From Kribbella turkmenica (GTDB taxonomy: Bacteria; Actinomycetota; Actinomycetes; Propionibacteriales; Kribbellaceae): a DNA stretch of 64,000 bases. The DNA lies in contig NZ_SMKR01000012.1 of the NCBI RefSeq assembly GCF_004348725.1, positions 1 through 64,000 on the forward strand, read 5' to 3'. Of the stretch, positions 1-8,247 are shown piece by piece. Position numbers and translations under genes: made by a program. The notes under the pieces were generated by a model. The model worked only from the letters and a program-made list of their open reading frames with translations. It was not told the origin of the DNA and did no database searches. How positions within the stretch are numbered: position 1 is the stretch's first letter; the number at the start of each line of letters is the position of its first letter.

Positions 1-2
1 CG

Positions 3-305
3 CTCTGGTCGGCGATCCCGCACTACATCGCCGGCAGCCCGTGCCCGAAGGCGTCCCTCGCGCTGCTGAGCAAGATCGAGGCCCTGCTGGACCTCCAGAT
101 CCCCGAAGGCGAGCTGCCCGAGCTCGCCCGGGCCTGGCAGCGCGGCGCCGACGAGCTCAGTGAGGAGGACCCGGAGGTGGCGGAGTACGTGCACTCCCTG
201 GAGGAGCAGCGTGACACCGCGGACCTGCCCGAGGCCTCCGGCGACGCGATCGCGGCCGAGTTCGAGCGCTACCTGAAGCGCCGGAACAAGAACCACCCGG
301 ACTGA
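3..305 (+). CDS. PAC2 family protein, C-terminal part
   Basis: The frame is open from the left edge and ends at TGA 303-305, giving the last 100 residues of a protein. The start WSAIPHYIAGSPCPKA followed by LALLSKIEALLDL matches the conserved core of actinobacterial PAC2 (proteasome assembly chaperone-like) proteins, and the acidic tail rich in E/D/R is also usual there. PAC2 proteins in actinomycetes are ATP-grasp-like proteins of uncertain role, sometimes linked to proteasome assembly. The N-terminal two thirds lies outside the window. No terminator is obvious before the next gene. Confidence 0.75.
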   Translation, partial: LWSAIPHYIAGSPCPKASLALLSKIEALLDLQIPEGELPELARAWQRGADELSEEDPEVAEYVHSLEEQRDTADLPEASGDAIAAEFERYLKRRNKNHPD

Positions 306-406
306 CCGCCGCCCGATCACTCTACTGTGGCGTAACGTCACCGATCGTCCTATTCTCGACCGGACGACGACGGCCGCTCGCGGCCGGGTGAGGCCACGGG
401 GAGCGG

Positions 407-1189
407 ATGCGCAGGTCGCGATGGGACGAGCGGGGTGGCGGCTCGGTCGGGGCGCTGGCCGTGCTCGTCGTGCTCGGCGCCGTCGCGGTGGTGGGTGTGC
501 TCGGCAACCGGGACGACCTGCCTGCGGTCGACCTGACCACGCTGGTGAGTTCGTCGACGCACGCGACCATCCCCGACGCACCGCTCGACCCGCAGCCGTA
601 CGCCGGCACCGGCGGCGTGGTCGTCCACCCGCGGACCGAGACCGCCGTCTACACCGCGCCGGACGCGGACGCGTTCGCCAAGGTCGCGCCGACCCAGTTC
701 GGTCCGACCTGGCTGCCCGTGGTCGAACAGACCGACGGCTGGGTCCGAGTCCTGCTGCCGTCCAAACCGAACCGCTCGACCGGGTGGCTGCCGGACGAAG
801 ACCTCGACCGGGCCACCTCGCCGTACCTGATCCGCGTGCACACCGGCTCGCGGACCCTCGAGCTGTTCCGTCAGGGCCGCCGCCTCGGCGTCTGGAAGGC
901 GGGCGTGGGGGCGCGGAAGACGCCGACACCACCCGGCCGCACCTTCCTGCTCGGCTCGATCGTCGACGACCGGCGATCCGCCTCGCCCGTCGTCCTGCCG
1001 CTCGGCGCCCACAGCCCGACCCTGGACACCTTCGGCGGTGGCCCCGGCACGGTCGCGATCCACGGCTGGCCGAGCCCCGACGTGTTCGGCGCGGCCATCA
1101 GCGCCGGCTGCGTCCGCGTGCCGAAGAAGGCCCTCACCGAACTCCAGAAGGTTCCCCTCGGAACCCTCGTCCTGATCGACGGCAAGTAA
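407..1189 (+). CDS. L,D-transpeptidase (YkuD domain), membrane anchored
   Basis: This 260-aa protein has a charged N-terminus, then one hydrophobic segment (about residues 13-33) that acts as a signal anchor. The C-terminal half is a YkuD domain ending in HGW...ISAGCVRV, with catalytic His near 219 and Cys near 235, the form of the family's HG-x(n)-S/H-GC-R motif. Such enzymes make 3-3 peptide cross-links in peptidoglycan outside the cell, or attach proteins to it. The middle part (about 70-130) resembles an SH3-like wall-binding stretch, but that is weaker. The next gene starts 11 bases downstream and is probably co-transcribed. Confidence 0.85.
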   Translation: MRRSRWDERGGGSVGALAVLVVLGAVAVVGVLGNRDDLPAVDLTTLVSSSTHATIPDAPLDPQPYAGTGGVVVHPRTETAVYTAPDADAFAKVAPTQFGPTWLPVVEQTDGWVRVLLPSKPNRSTGWLPDEDLDRATSPYLIRVHTGSRTLELFRQGRRLGVWKAGVGARKTPTPPGRTFLLGSIVDDRRSASPVVLPLGAHSPTLDTFGGGPGTVAIHGWPSPDVFGAAISAGCVRVPKKALTELQKVPLGTLVLIDGK

Positions 1190-1200
1190 ACGGAGAAGAG

Positions 1201-2100
1201 ATGCGACGACACCTCGTGCCGACCGCGCTGACTCTCACCGCGGTGACCGGTGTGGTGGCGTTCAGCCTGGTCGCCAGTTCACCGGTCGGCAACGCGACTG
1301 TCCGGCCGTCGTCGGCGTACGCCGTCAGCGCGGACGGCCAGGTGCCGATCGAGAAGACGCCGTACGCCGAATCGCTCGACGGCAAGCGGCGTAGTTCGTC
1401 GGCGCTCGAACTGCCGGACAACCCGCTGCTGTCGGTCCGGGCCGGGACCGTGTCGGCCGGGAACGACGCGGCGTCGGTGGAGCTGTTCGACGTGACCGTC
1501 GGCCCGGACGTCCTCAGCCGGGTCGAGGTCCCGCCGGAGCTGAAGCAGACCTGCGCCAGCCTGCCGGCGACCGGCGCCGACGACCTGCCGATTCCCGATC
1601 TCCCGCTCCCCGACCTCGGCCTGCCGCTGCCGGCCCCGAGCACGGCCGATCTGCCGGTCAAGAACCTGCCGGAGCTGTGCAACCTGCTGCTCACGCCGCC
1701 GAGCTCGCTGCTCGGGATCGATGCCGTCAACGTCTGGTGCACCGGTGACGACGGCGGCGTCGACATCGGCTCGCTCACGGTGCTCGGGCAGAAGGTCGCC
1801 GTACCGGCCACCGAGGAGTCCGTGACGATCCCGGCCGCCCCGCTGGCCACGATCACCGTCAACGAACGGACCCAGCGGCCGGACGGCTCGTTCACGATCA
1901 CCGGGCTGACGATCAACCTGGGCGACGGCGCTGAGGTGATCCGGCTCGCGTCGGCGACCTGCGCGCCACCGGCCGGCAAGCCGAAGCCGGCGCCGACCCC
2001 GCAGCCGACCCCGCAGCCGACGCTGCCGGCGCCGCTCGACCAGCCGCCGGTCGCGCCGATCCCGACGCCGGTCGAGACCCACCACCCGGTGACCGGCTGA
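1201..2100 (+). CDS. Secreted protein of unknown function with Pro-rich tail
   Basis: ATG 1201 follows GGAGAAGAG, a good ribosome binding site, and gives 299 aa. The frame stays open upstream to 388, but that part only shadows the L,D-transpeptidase gene. The N-terminus is a clear signal peptide with a hydrophobic stretch of about 20 residues. The mature part is beta-rich, has a short PDLPLPDLGLPLP-type stretch near the middle and ends in a Pro/Gln/Thr-rich tail (PTPQPTPQPT). It has a few cysteines that could form disulfides. It resembles actinobacterial 'choice-of-anchor P'-type secreted proteins, but I do not claim a family. The neighbour suggests an envelope role. Confidence 0.7.
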   Translation: MRRHLVPTALTLTAVTGVVAFSLVASSPVGNATVRPSSAYAVSADGQVPIEKTPYAESLDGKRRSSSALELPDNPLLSVRAGTVSAGNDAASVELFDVTVGPDVLSRVEVPPELKQTCASLPATGADDLPIPDLPLPDLGLPLPAPSTADLPVKNLPELCNLLLTPPSSLLGIDAVNVWCTGDDGGVDIGSLTVLGQKVAVPATEESVTIPAAPLATITVNERTQRPDGSFTITGLTINLGDGAEVIRLASATCAPPAGKPKPAPTPQPTPQPTLPAPLDQPPVAPIPTPVETHHPVTG

Positions 2101-2103
2101 GCA

Positions 2104-2466
2104 CTAGAGCTCGCGGGCAGCCGCCGAGATCACGTCGTCCAGGACCGCGCGGGAGTTCGTCAGGTCGGCGATCATCCGGTCGATCCGATCGCGCTCGGCG
2201 GTCAGCTCGGTCACCAGCTCGGGGGTCGCGCGTTCGTTCGGGCCGCCGTCGGGGTCGCGCATGCACGGGAGCAGCTCGGCGATCTTCTTGCTGTGCAGGC
2301 CGGCGGCGTACAACTCCTGGATCAGGATGACCCGGTCGACGGCGCGCTCGGCGTAGTCGCGCTGGCCGCCGGGGGTCCGCTCCGACGCCAGCAGGCCGTG
2401 CTGCTCGTAGTACCGCAGCGACCGTTCGCTCACCCCGGTCCGCCGGGCCAGCTCGCCGATCCGCAT
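2104..2466 (-). CDS. MerR family transcriptional regulator
   Basis: This 120-aa regulator starts at ATG 2466 behind GGAGGA; a longer frame up to 2496 has a non-MerR prefix. MRIGELARRTGVSERSLRYYEQHGLL is the standard MerR winged helix, followed by a coiled-coil dimerisation helix with the short effector region of small MerR proteins. One Cys (LLPCMRD) is present, but there is no metal-binding set. It faces a polysaccharide deacetylase gene, and the 55-base gap holds a MerR-like promoter with an inverted repeat, so it probably controls that gene and itself. Confidence 0.88.
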   Translation of the reverse strand: MRIGELARRTGVSERSLRYYEQHGLLASERTPGGQRDYAERAVDRVILIQELYAAGLHSKKIAELLPCMRDPDGGPNERATPELVTELTAERDRIDRMIADLTNSRAVLDDVISAAAREL

Positions 2467-2483
2467 CGATCCTCCACCGGGAC

Positions 2484-2515
2484 TTGAACCTGACACTGAT
2501 GTCAGATTTTACCGT
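2484..2515 (+). promoter_or_regulatory. MerR-type promoter and operator for the deacetylase gene
   Basis: TTGAAC (2484-2489) and TACCGT (2510-2515) can be read as -35 and -10 boxes with a 20-base spacer, the long spacing typical of MerR-activated promoters. Inside the spacer is a perfect inverted repeat, CTGACA-CTGA-TGTCAG (2490-2505). Transcription from this promoter would begin about 2522, exactly at the deacetylase ATG, which would give a leaderless mRNA. The boxes are read by eye, and no start site is known. Confidence 0.6.
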
Positions 2516-2521
2516 GCCGGT

Positions 2522-3388
2522 ATGACGCTCTTCGACTACAGCCCGATCACCGAACGCCCGCCGCTGACCTGGCCCGACGGCAAGCGGGTCGCCTTCTACG
2601 TCGGCCTCAACATCGAGCACTTCCTGCCCGACCTGCCGTCCACCAGCATCTGGCCGCTCGAACTGAAGCCCGACCCGCTGAACCACGGCTGGCGCGACTA
2701 CGGCGCGCGGGTCGGCATCTGGCGGACCATGGACGTCCTCGACCGCCACGGCGTCCGGGCGAGCGTGCTGCTGAACTCGATGGCGGCCGAGCACAACCCG
2801 CAGATCATCACGGCCGGCGTGGACCGCGGCTGGGCCTGGCTGGCCCACGGCAGGACCAACTCCTCGCTGCACACCGGCCTCGCGCCGGACGAGGAACGCC
2901 GAGTCCTCATTGACATCGTCGACACGATCGAATCCGCCACCGGCAGCCGGCCGAAGGGCTGGATGGGCCCGGGGTTGACCGAGACCCACAACACTCCGGA
3001 ACTGCTGGCCGAGCTCGGGCTGAGCTACGTGCTGGACTGGACCAACGACGATCAGCCCTACCGGCTCAACGTGCCGGGCATGCTCAGCGTCCCGTACACG
3101 GTCGAACTGAACGACCTGATCATCTTCCAGCGCGGCATCACCGGCCCCGAGTTCGTCCAGATGATCAAGGACCAGTACGCCGTTCTCAGCGCCGAGTCGG
3201 AGCACGGCGGCCGGGTGATGCCGTTGGCTCTGCACCCGTTCGTGATCGGGCAGGCGTTCCGGACGAAGTACCTGGACGAGGCACTGGCGTTCCTGGCGTC
3301 ACAGCCCGACGTCTGGCTGACCACGAGCGACGAGATCGCCGCCCATTACACCGCCAGCTTGACCCCGAGCAGCGCGTCAACGGCCTGA
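2522..3388 (+). CDS. Polysaccharide deacetylase family protein (PuuE/allantoinase-like)
   Basis: This 288-aa protein has a NodB-homology-like barrel of the allantoinase/PuuE type: [17 protein letters not shown] near the N-terminus, [20 protein letters not shown], then [21 protein letters not shown] and a late HP in ALHPFVIGQ. These are the places where the family carries its metal and catalytic residues. No signal peptide is present, so it is cytoplasmic and probably acts on a small amide or N-acyl substrate rather than on wall polysaccharide. No ribosome binding site is visible and the -10 box ends 6 bases before ATG, pointing to a leaderless transcript under MerR control. Its 3' end overlaps the convergent mshC by 43 bases. 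Confidence 0.8.
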   Translation: MTLFDYSPITERPPLTWPDGKRVAFYVGLNIEHFLPDLPSTSIWPLELKPDPLNHGWRDYGARVGIWRTMDVLDRHGVRASVLLNSMAAEHNPQIITAGVDRGWAWLAHGRTNSSLHTGLAPDEERRVLIDIVDTIESATGSRPKGWMGPGLTETHNTPELLAELGLSYVLDWTNDDQPYRLNVPGMLSVPYTVELNDLIIFQRGITGPEFVQMIKDQYAVLSAESEHGGRVMPLALHPFVIGQAFRTKYLDEALAFLASQPDVWLTTSDEIAAHYTASLTPSSASTA

Positions 3389-4572
3389 ACGACCAGCGCC
3401 GGCGCCTCGGTGTCGTCGCCGTTCGTCTCGGCCCAGGTGTCGATCGCGGACAGCGCCGCCACCGTGTCGAGGTCGTTCGCGAGCGCGGCACGGACGGCGT
3501 CGACCGCGGCCGCACCGTCCGGTCCCGAGCCGCGGGTCACTGCGCCACGCCAGACGTCCAGCCGCTCCTGGGCGTCCAGCAGCTCGGTCGACGTCCAGAA
3601 CCAGTCCGTGCGGTAGTGGTGCGCGAGGAGCGCCAGCCGGATCGCCATCGGGTCGGATCCGGCCAGGCGCTCCTTCGACACCAGCACCAGGTTGCCCTTG
3701 GACTTCGACATCTTCTCGCCGTCCAGGCCGACCATCGCCTGGTGTACGTAGGCCCGGGCGAACGGGTACTCCCCGGTCGCCACCTGCGCGCCGCTGGCGG
3801 ACATCTCGTGGTGCGGGAAGATCAGGTCCGACCCGCCGCCCTGGACGTCGAATGTCATCCCGAGGTGTTTCAGCGCGATCGCCGAGCACTCCACGTGCCA
3901 GCCCGGCCGGCCGCGGCCGACGGACGAGTCCCAGGCGGGTTCGCCCGGTCGCTCGTGCCGCCACAGCAGGCTGTCCAACGGGTCCCGCTTGCCCTCGCGG
4001 TCCGGGTCGCCGCCGCGCTCGGCGAACAGCTCGCGCATGGTCTCCCGGTCGTACCCGGACACGCCGCCGAAGGCCGGATCTGCTTTCACCGCGAAGTACA
4101 GGTCGCCGTCGACGGAGTAGACCGCGCCCGCCCGCTGCAGGTCCTCGACCGCGCCGGCGACCAGGTCGATCGACTCGACCACGCCGACGTAGCTCTGCGG
4201 CGGGATCACCCGGAGCGCGGTCATGTCGTCGCGGAACAGCTGGATCTCCTGCTCGGCCAAGTCCGTCCACTCCACCCCGGTCGCGGCCGCCCGCTCGAGC
4301 AGCGGATCGTCGACGTCGGTGATGTTCTGCGTGTACTGCACCTCGTACCCGGCGTCACGCCAGACCCGGTTGATCAGGTCGAACGTCACGTACGTGGCCG
4401 CGTGCCCCATGTGGGTGGCGTCATACGGCGTGATCCCGCACACGTACATCCGCGCCGCCCCGCCCTCGGCCGGCGGCACCTCGACCGGCCCTCCGGAGGC
4501 GGTGTCGTAGAGGCGCAGCCGCCGGGCCCGACCCGGCACGACCGGGATGTCTGGTTTCGTCCACGCCTGCAT
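3346..4572 (-). CDS. mshC: Cysteine:glucosaminyl-inositol ligase (mycothiol biosynthesis)
   Basis: MshC joins cysteine to GlcN-Ins using ATP, the third-last step to mycothiol, the main thiol of actinomycetes. The 408-aa length fits the family. Visible class-I synthetase features are Cys45 in [16 protein letters not shown] (zinc ligand and HIGH-like motif, residues 43-57), WHVEC (225-229), [12 protein letters not shown] (245-256, zinc site) and KMSKS (287-291). Start ATG 4572 begins the conserved MQAW sequence; a longer frame to 4635 reads into an IS remnant and has no family similarity. No strong Shine-Dalgarno precedes it, and the IS remnant ends only about 15 bases upstream, so its natural leader may have been altered. 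Confidence 0.95.
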   Translation of the reverse strand: MQAWTKPDIPVVPGRARRLRLYDTASGGPVEVPPAEGGAARMYVCGITPYDATHMGHAATYVTFDLINRVWRDAGYEVQYTQNITDVDDPLLERAAATGVEWTDLAEQEIQLFRDDMTALRVIPPQSYVGVVESIDLVAGAVEDLQRAGAVYSVDGDLYFAVKADPAFGGVSGYDRETMRELFAERGGDPDREGKRDPLDSLLWRHERPGEPAWDSSVGRGRPGWHVECSAIALKHLGMTFDVQGGGSDLIFPHHEMSASGAQVATGEYPFARAYVHQAMVGLDGEKMSKSKGNLVLVSKERLAGSDPMAIRLALLAHHYRTDWFWTSTELLDAQERLDVWRGAVTRGSGPDGAAAVDAVRAALANDLDTVAALSAIDTWAETNGDDTEAPALVVQAVDALLGVKLAV

Positions 4573-4586
4573 GCTCAGGAGCTTAT

Positions 4587-4625
4587 TTGACGTCCTCCCG
4601 GGCATGAACGACGGGGATTCCTTCC
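4587..4625 (-). mobile_element. Decayed right end of an IS200/IS605-type element
   Basis: Read on the minus strand, GGAATCCCCG-TCGTTCATG-CCCGGGAGGACGTCAA resembles the subterminal hairpin and TCAA-like end seen at the right end of many actinobacterial IS200/IS605 elements, here with mismatches in the stem. It lies just downstream of a TnpB fragment in the orientation expected. Assigned from memory of such ends, not from alignment. Confidence 0.45.
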
Positions 4626-4631
4626 GTGCCG

Positions 4632-4973
4632 TCACCCGGCACTCCGGCGGGTTCCTGCTTCGCCGACGACTGCCGGACTCGCGTCCGGTCCTACACCGTC
4701 TCCACAGGCAGTCGCGGCCTGCCCGGCCGCCAGGATATTGCGGGCCGCGTTCTCATCGCGGTCGTGCACAGTTCCGCAATCGCACCGCCATCGGCGATGC
4801 CGGGTGACTTCTTGCTGCCCAGCGCCCCAGACCGAGCACAGCCGGGTGCTTGGATGCAGGGGGCGCCCGCCGCCGGCTGGACGCTGGCCGACCTGCTCAC
4901 CGAACCCGGCGCGCGCGACCGTAGCCACGATCGCCCGCCGGGTCGGGTAAGCCGACGCCTTCAGCTTCAGCAC
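4632..4973 (-). pseudogene. tnpB: TnpB (IS200/IS605 OrfB) C-terminal remnant
   Basis: The 113-aa frame keeps the zinc-ribbon and last RuvC part of TnpB: CSVWGA (ancestral CSVCG with one Cys lost), [19 protein letters not shown], then [14 protein letters not shown] and the usual [11 protein letters not shown] end. The N-terminal ~300 residues are missing, and the residues before CSVWG do not read as TnpB, so frameshifts are likely. TnpB is an RNA-guided nuclease of IS605 elements; this copy cannot be functional. It sits between the SCO1664-family gene and mshC, which are commonly neighbours in actinomycetes, so it marks an old insertion into that cluster. Confidence 0.8.
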
Positions 4974-4985
4974 GTACCTGAACGG

Positions 4986-5777
4986 TCAGAAAGCCGGCCA
5001 GGGAACGGCCGGCCAGTCGTCGCTCGGGTAGGGGTGCACACCGGTCTTCAGCAGCATCGCGCACCGCTCCCGGGTCGCGGTCAGCTCGACCGCGGTGATG
5101 AGCTCGCACAGCTGCTGCCCGAGGCCGCCGGCGAGCTGGTCGGCCAGTGCGCGGACGTCGTCCAGCATGTCGGCCGGGATCGGCTCACCGGCCCAGCCCC
5201 ACAGCACGGTCCGCAGCTTGTCGTCGGCGTTGAAGGTGACTCCGTGGTCGACGCCGAACACGCGCCCGTCCCCGGGGTTCAGCACATGGCCGCCCTTGCG
5301 GTCGGCATTGTTGACCACGGCATCGAACACCGCCATCCGCCGCAGCGCCTGGTTGTCCGCGTGCACCAGCGTCACCGGGTTGTGCCGGCCGTCGAGCGCG
5401 TCGAGGACGCCGATCCAGCCGTCCGGCACCCGGCCCTGCGGGACGATGTCCACCAGCTCGGTCTCCTCCGGCCCGAGGTCGGCCTCCTCGATCCACAGCT
5501 GGACCATGCCCTCGCCGAGCGGACCGTCCCGCAACAGCGTCGGCGGCACCAGCGACCAGCCGAGCGCCTCCGAGACGACGTACGACGCGTACTCACGCTG
5601 GGCCAGCGTGCCGTCCGGGAAGTCCCACAGCGGCCGCTCCCCCTGGACCGGTTTGTAGACCACCGTCGCGGAGTCGTCGCCCCGGCTGACCGAGCCCTGG
5701 AACGTGCCGTTCGACGCCGCCACCAGCCGGCCGTGCAGGGACAGCTCCCCGTGGGCGAGCAGGTCCAGGTCGATCAT
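4986..5777 (-). CDS. SCO1664 family protein (PI3/4-kinase-like fold)
   Basis: This 263-aa protein carries the pattern of the SCO1664 family: ATVVYKPVQGERPLWDFPDGTLAQRE near residue 40, AVFDAVVNNADRKGGHVL and VFGVDHGVTFN. The last two resemble the catalytic and metal-binding loops of PI3/4-type kinases (D-x-x-NNADRK, then D-H-G). Its substrate is unknown. Its ATG overlaps the stop of the DUF3090 gene by four bases (ATGA), so the two are translationally coupled. In actinomycetes this pair is usually found beside mshC and the phosphatase gene upstream. Confidence 0.88.
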   Translation of the reverse strand: MIDLDLLAHGELSLHGRLVAASNGTFQGSVSRGDDSATVVYKPVQGERPLWDFPDGTLAQREYASYVVSEALGWSLVPPTLLRDGPLGEGMVQLWIEEADLGPEETELVDIVPQGRVPDGWIGVLDALDGRHNPVTLVHADNQALRRMAVFDAVVNNADRKGGHVLNPGDGRVFGVDHGVTFNADDKLRTVLWGWAGEPIPADMLDDVRALADQLAGGLGQQLCELITAVELTATRERCAMLLKTGVHPYPSDDWPAVPWPAF

Positions 5778-6349
5778 TCCGGTAGGTGCCTGCGGTAACC
5801 GTTGGCGCGCGGGCAGATGTGGCCGTCCGGGTCGATCGGGCGCCCGCAGAACGGGCAGCTCGGCCGGCCGGACGCAACCAGGGCGACCGCCCGGCGGGCG
5901 AACGCGCGCGCCCGCTCCTCGCTGATCCGGACGATGAACACCTCGGCGTCCTCGGACTCCATCGCGGCCGTGACCGGGTCGGTCTCCTCCAGCTCGGCCT
6001 GCTCGCCGGTGACGACCGAGAACACCTCGATCACCACCCGCTCGGCATCCGCCTCCCAGGCCAGCGTCATCGTCCCGGCCCGGAACTCCTCCTCGATCGG
6101 CTGCTCCAGCGGATCGGTGTCGTCGACCCCGGCCGGGGCCACCGGATCGCGGTCGAAGCGCCGGGCGACCTCGTCCAGCATGACGTCCAGCCGCTCGGCG
6201 AGCGCCATCACCTGTTCCTTCTCACAGGCCACCGACGTCAGCCGGGTGCCGGCCCGCGCCTGCAGGAAGAACGTCCTCGCACCGGGTTCCCCGACGGTGC
6301 CGGCGACGAACCGGTCCGGGTCGTCGTAGGAATGCACAACTCGCGCCAT
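5774..6349 (-). CDS. DUF3090 family protein
   Basis: This 191-aa protein starts MARVVHSYDDPDRFVAGTVGEPG and ends with a four-cysteine zinc-ribbon-like part, CPFCGRPIDPDGHICPRANGYRR, both hallmarks of DUF3090. The middle is rich in acid residues and predicted strands. Function is unknown. It is followed directly by the SCO1664-family gene (4-base overlap) and preceded by a strong hairpin that separates it from the phosphatase gene, so it probably has its own promoter. Confidence 0.88.
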   Translation of the reverse strand: MARVVHSYDDPDRFVAGTVGEPGARTFFLQARAGTRLTSVACEKEQVMALAERLDVMLDEVARRFDRDPVAPAGVDDTDPLEQPIEEEFRAGTMTLAWEADAERVVIEVFSVVTGEQAELEETDPVTAAMESEDAEVFIVRISEERARAFARRAVALVASGRPSCPFCGRPIDPDGHICPRANGYRRHLPE

Positions 6350-6361
6350 GACTAGACCCTA

Positions 6362-6418
6362 GAACATGCCCGTCAGTCCGAGTGCCGCGCAGTAGGCGCG
6401 GGACTGACGGGCAGGTTC
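6362..6418 (-). terminator. Strong hairpin between phosphatase and DUF3090 genes
   Basis: GCCCGTCAGTCC (6368-6379) pairs perfectly with GGACTGACGGGC (6401-6412); GAAC (6362-6365) and GTTC (6415-6418) extend the stem across a two-base mismatch. The 21-base loop is GC-rich. It begins 4 bases downstream of the phosphatase stop on the minus strand. There is no long U tract, as is common in actinomycetes. Confidence 0.75.
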
Positions 6419-6422
6419 TTCG

Positions 6423-7118
6423 TCACCGTCCGCCGACCACCGCGTCCGAGGACTGCTTTCTGGTCCGCTTTCCGGTGGCCGGCTTCGGGACCAGACTGGC
6501 GAGCTCGCTGCCGGAGTCGTTCAGCCGGACCAGGAACGGGCGGGTCTTGGTGTAGGTGATGATCGTGGTCGACGCGGTGTCCACGACGATCCGCTGGAAC
6601 GTGTCCAGGTGCTGCGCGAGGGCGTCCGCGACGATCGCCTTGATCACGTCCCCGTGCGACACCGCAACCCACAGCGCGTCGTCGCCGTGCGACTGCGCCA
6701 GCGCCGCGTCGTGCGCCCGTACGGCGTCCACCGCGCGCTGCTGCATCGCCCGCATCGACTCCCCGTTCGGGAACGTCACGGCCGACGGGTGCTGCTGCAC
6801 GACCGACCACAGCGGGTCCTTCATCAGCGCCGTCAGCTTCTGCCCGGTCCAGTCGCCGTACCCACACTCGGTCAGTCGCCGATCCGTTGCCGGGCGCAAC
6901 TCGGCATGAGGTCTCGCGATCGCCACTGCGGTCTGCTTGCACCGCTCCAGCGGCGAGGTGACGATCGCCGCCAGCGGCAGCTCGGCCAGCCGCTGCGCGA
7001 CCGCCTCGGCCTGCTGCAGACCGGTCTCGTCCAGCTTCACCCCCGGCGTGCGGCCGGCCAGTGTGCCGGACGTGTTCGCGGCGCTGCGGCCGTGCCGGAC
7101 CAGAATCACCGTGGGCAT
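6423..7118 (-). CDS. MSMEG_4193-type histidine phosphatase family protein
   Basis: This 231-aa histidine phosphatase opens with PTVILVRHGRSAANTSG, the RHG motif carrying the phosphoryl-accepting His, and has the second catalytic region SHGDVIKAI. TECGYGDWTGQKL is the usual substrate-side loop of this subgroup (putative phosphomutase, MSMEG_4193 type). ATG 7118 was chosen because RHG normally lies within the first ten residues; the frame extends to 7145 without similarity. The basic tail (KPATGKRTRKQ) is low complexity. It is divergent from corA across 41 bases and ends at a strong hairpin. Confidence 0.9.
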   Translation of the reverse strand: MPTVILVRHGRSAANTSGTLAGRTPGVKLDETGLQQAEAVAQRLAELPLAAIVTSPLERCKQTAVAIARPHAELRPATDRRLTECGYGDWTGQKLTALMKDPLWSVVQQHPSAVTFPNGESMRAMQQRAVDAVRAHDAALAQSHGDDALWVAVSHGDVIKAIVADALAQHLDTFQRIVVDTASTTIITYTKTRPFLVRLNDSGSELASLVPKPATGKRTRKQSSDAVVGGR

Positions 7119-7159
7119 GGTCTGCACGTTATCCGGTCGAGGCAAGCCCTGCTGCCATC

Positions 7160-8140
7160 ATGGGTGGCGTGATCGTGGACTGTGGCGTGTATGCCGAGGG
7201 TGAGCGGCAGGACCTGCCGAAGGATCCCGAGACTGTTGCCCAGGCCATCGACGACGACGGCGCGGCGTTCGGGTGGGTCGGGCTGCACGAGCCGTCGGAC
7301 GCGGAGATGCGCCGGGTGCAGCGGCTGTTCGGCCTGCACGAGCTGGCCGTCGAGGACGCGCTCAAGGCCCACCAGCGTCCCAAGGTCGAGCGCTTCGGCG
7401 ACGCGATCGTCGTCGTGCTCCGGACCCTGTGGTACGTCGACGAGGGCGACGCCGTGGAGACCGGCCAGGTCAGCGTCTTCGTCGGCCCGCGGTACGTCGT
7501 CACCGTCCGGCACGGCGAGGGCGGTGAGCTCGCGACCACCCGGCAGCAGCTGGAGGAACGGGCGTCGATGCTCGGCCACGGCCCGGCCGCCGTTCTCTGG
7601 GCGGTCTGCGACTCGGTCGTCGACGGGTACGAGGAGGTCGCCGACCAGGTCGAGGTCGACGTCGACGAGGTGGAGAGCTCGGTGTTCTCCCCCGAGCGCA
7701 CCAGCGACGCCGAGCGGATCTACAAGCTCAAGCGCGAGGTGCTCGAGATGCGCCGCGCGATCCAGCCGCTGCGCGACCCGATCGAGCAGTTCGCCCACGG
7801 CGTACCCGGGATCAGCCCGAAGGCCGCGCCGTTCTTCCGCGACGTTGCCGACCACGTCAGCCGGGTCTCCGACCAGACCGAGGCGCTCGACACCCTGCTC
7901 AGCTCGGCCCTGGCCGCACATCTCGCCCGGGTCTCGGTCCAGCAGAACGACGACATGCGCCGGATCTCGGCATGGGTCGCGATCGCCGCCGTCCCGACCA
8001 TGGTGGCCGGGATCTACGGGATGAACTTCGACAACATGCCCGAGCTCCGCTGGCACTACGGCTACTACGCCGTACTCCTGCTGATGGCCGCCGTCTGCTT
8101 CACCATGTACCGCTTCTTCCGCAAGGTCGGCTGGCTCTGA
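7160..8140 (+). CDS. corA: CorA-type magnesium/cobalt transporter
   Basis: This 326-aa membrane protein has the family signature GMN (287-289, in GIYGMNFDNMPEL) between two C-terminal helices, and a long acidic N-terminal cytoplasmic domain with coiled-coil helices. CorA forms a pentameric Mg2+ channel gated by internal Mg2+. ATG 7160 gives the expected short start MGGVIVDCGVY; GTG 7169 is an alternative. The longer frame from 7061 reads through the divergent phosphatase promoter and is not used. The gene ends at a long bidirectional hairpin. Confidence 0.92.
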   Translation: MGGVIVDCGVYAEGERQDLPKDPETVAQAIDDDGAAFGWVGLHEPSDAEMRRVQRLFGLHELAVEDALKAHQRPKVERFGDAIVVVLRTLWYVDEGDAVETGQVSVFVGPRYVVTVRHGEGGELATTRQQLEERASMLGHGPAAVLWAVCDSVVDGYEEVADQVEVDVDEVESSVFSPERTSDAERIYKLKREVLEMRRAIQPLRDPIEQFAHGVPGISPKAAPFFRDVADHVSRVSDQTEALDTLLSSALAAHLARVSVQQNDDMRRISAWVAIAAVPTMVAGIYGMNFDNMPELRWHYGYYAVLLLMAAVCFTMYRFFRKVGWL

Positions 8141-8141
8141 T

Positions 8142-8241
8142 GTGCAACTCGACAGGAGGTGTCGCGCTCGGTCGGTCGACGCCACGCTCGCCGGTGAAGT
8201 CCTGACGGACGCCGAGCGGGACACCTCCTGTCGGTTTGCAC
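8142..8241. terminator. Very long inverted repeat, bidirectional terminator
   Basis: Two 30-base arms (8142-8171 and 8212-8241) match at 27 of 30 positions, with a core of GACAGGAGGTGTC against GACACCTCCTGTC, around a 40-base loop that can itself fold. It lies between the convergent ends of corA and uppP and starts one base after the corA stop. Its length is well beyond an ordinary terminator. GACAGGAGGTG also contains an anti-Shine-Dalgarno-like string on each strand. Confidence 0.75.
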
Positions 8242-8247
8242 GCGGGA

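Noticed and set aside
388-1200. 570-aa frame starting at 388
   Set aside because: Only the part from ATG 1201 has a signal peptide and ribosome binding site; the upstream part shadows the L,D-transpeptidase gene and is Arg-rich noise.
1913-3235. Long minus-strand frame of 440 aa
   Set aside because: It runs opposite the deacetylase and secreted-protein genes, is Arg/Pro/Gly-rich and has no motif; high-GC shadow.
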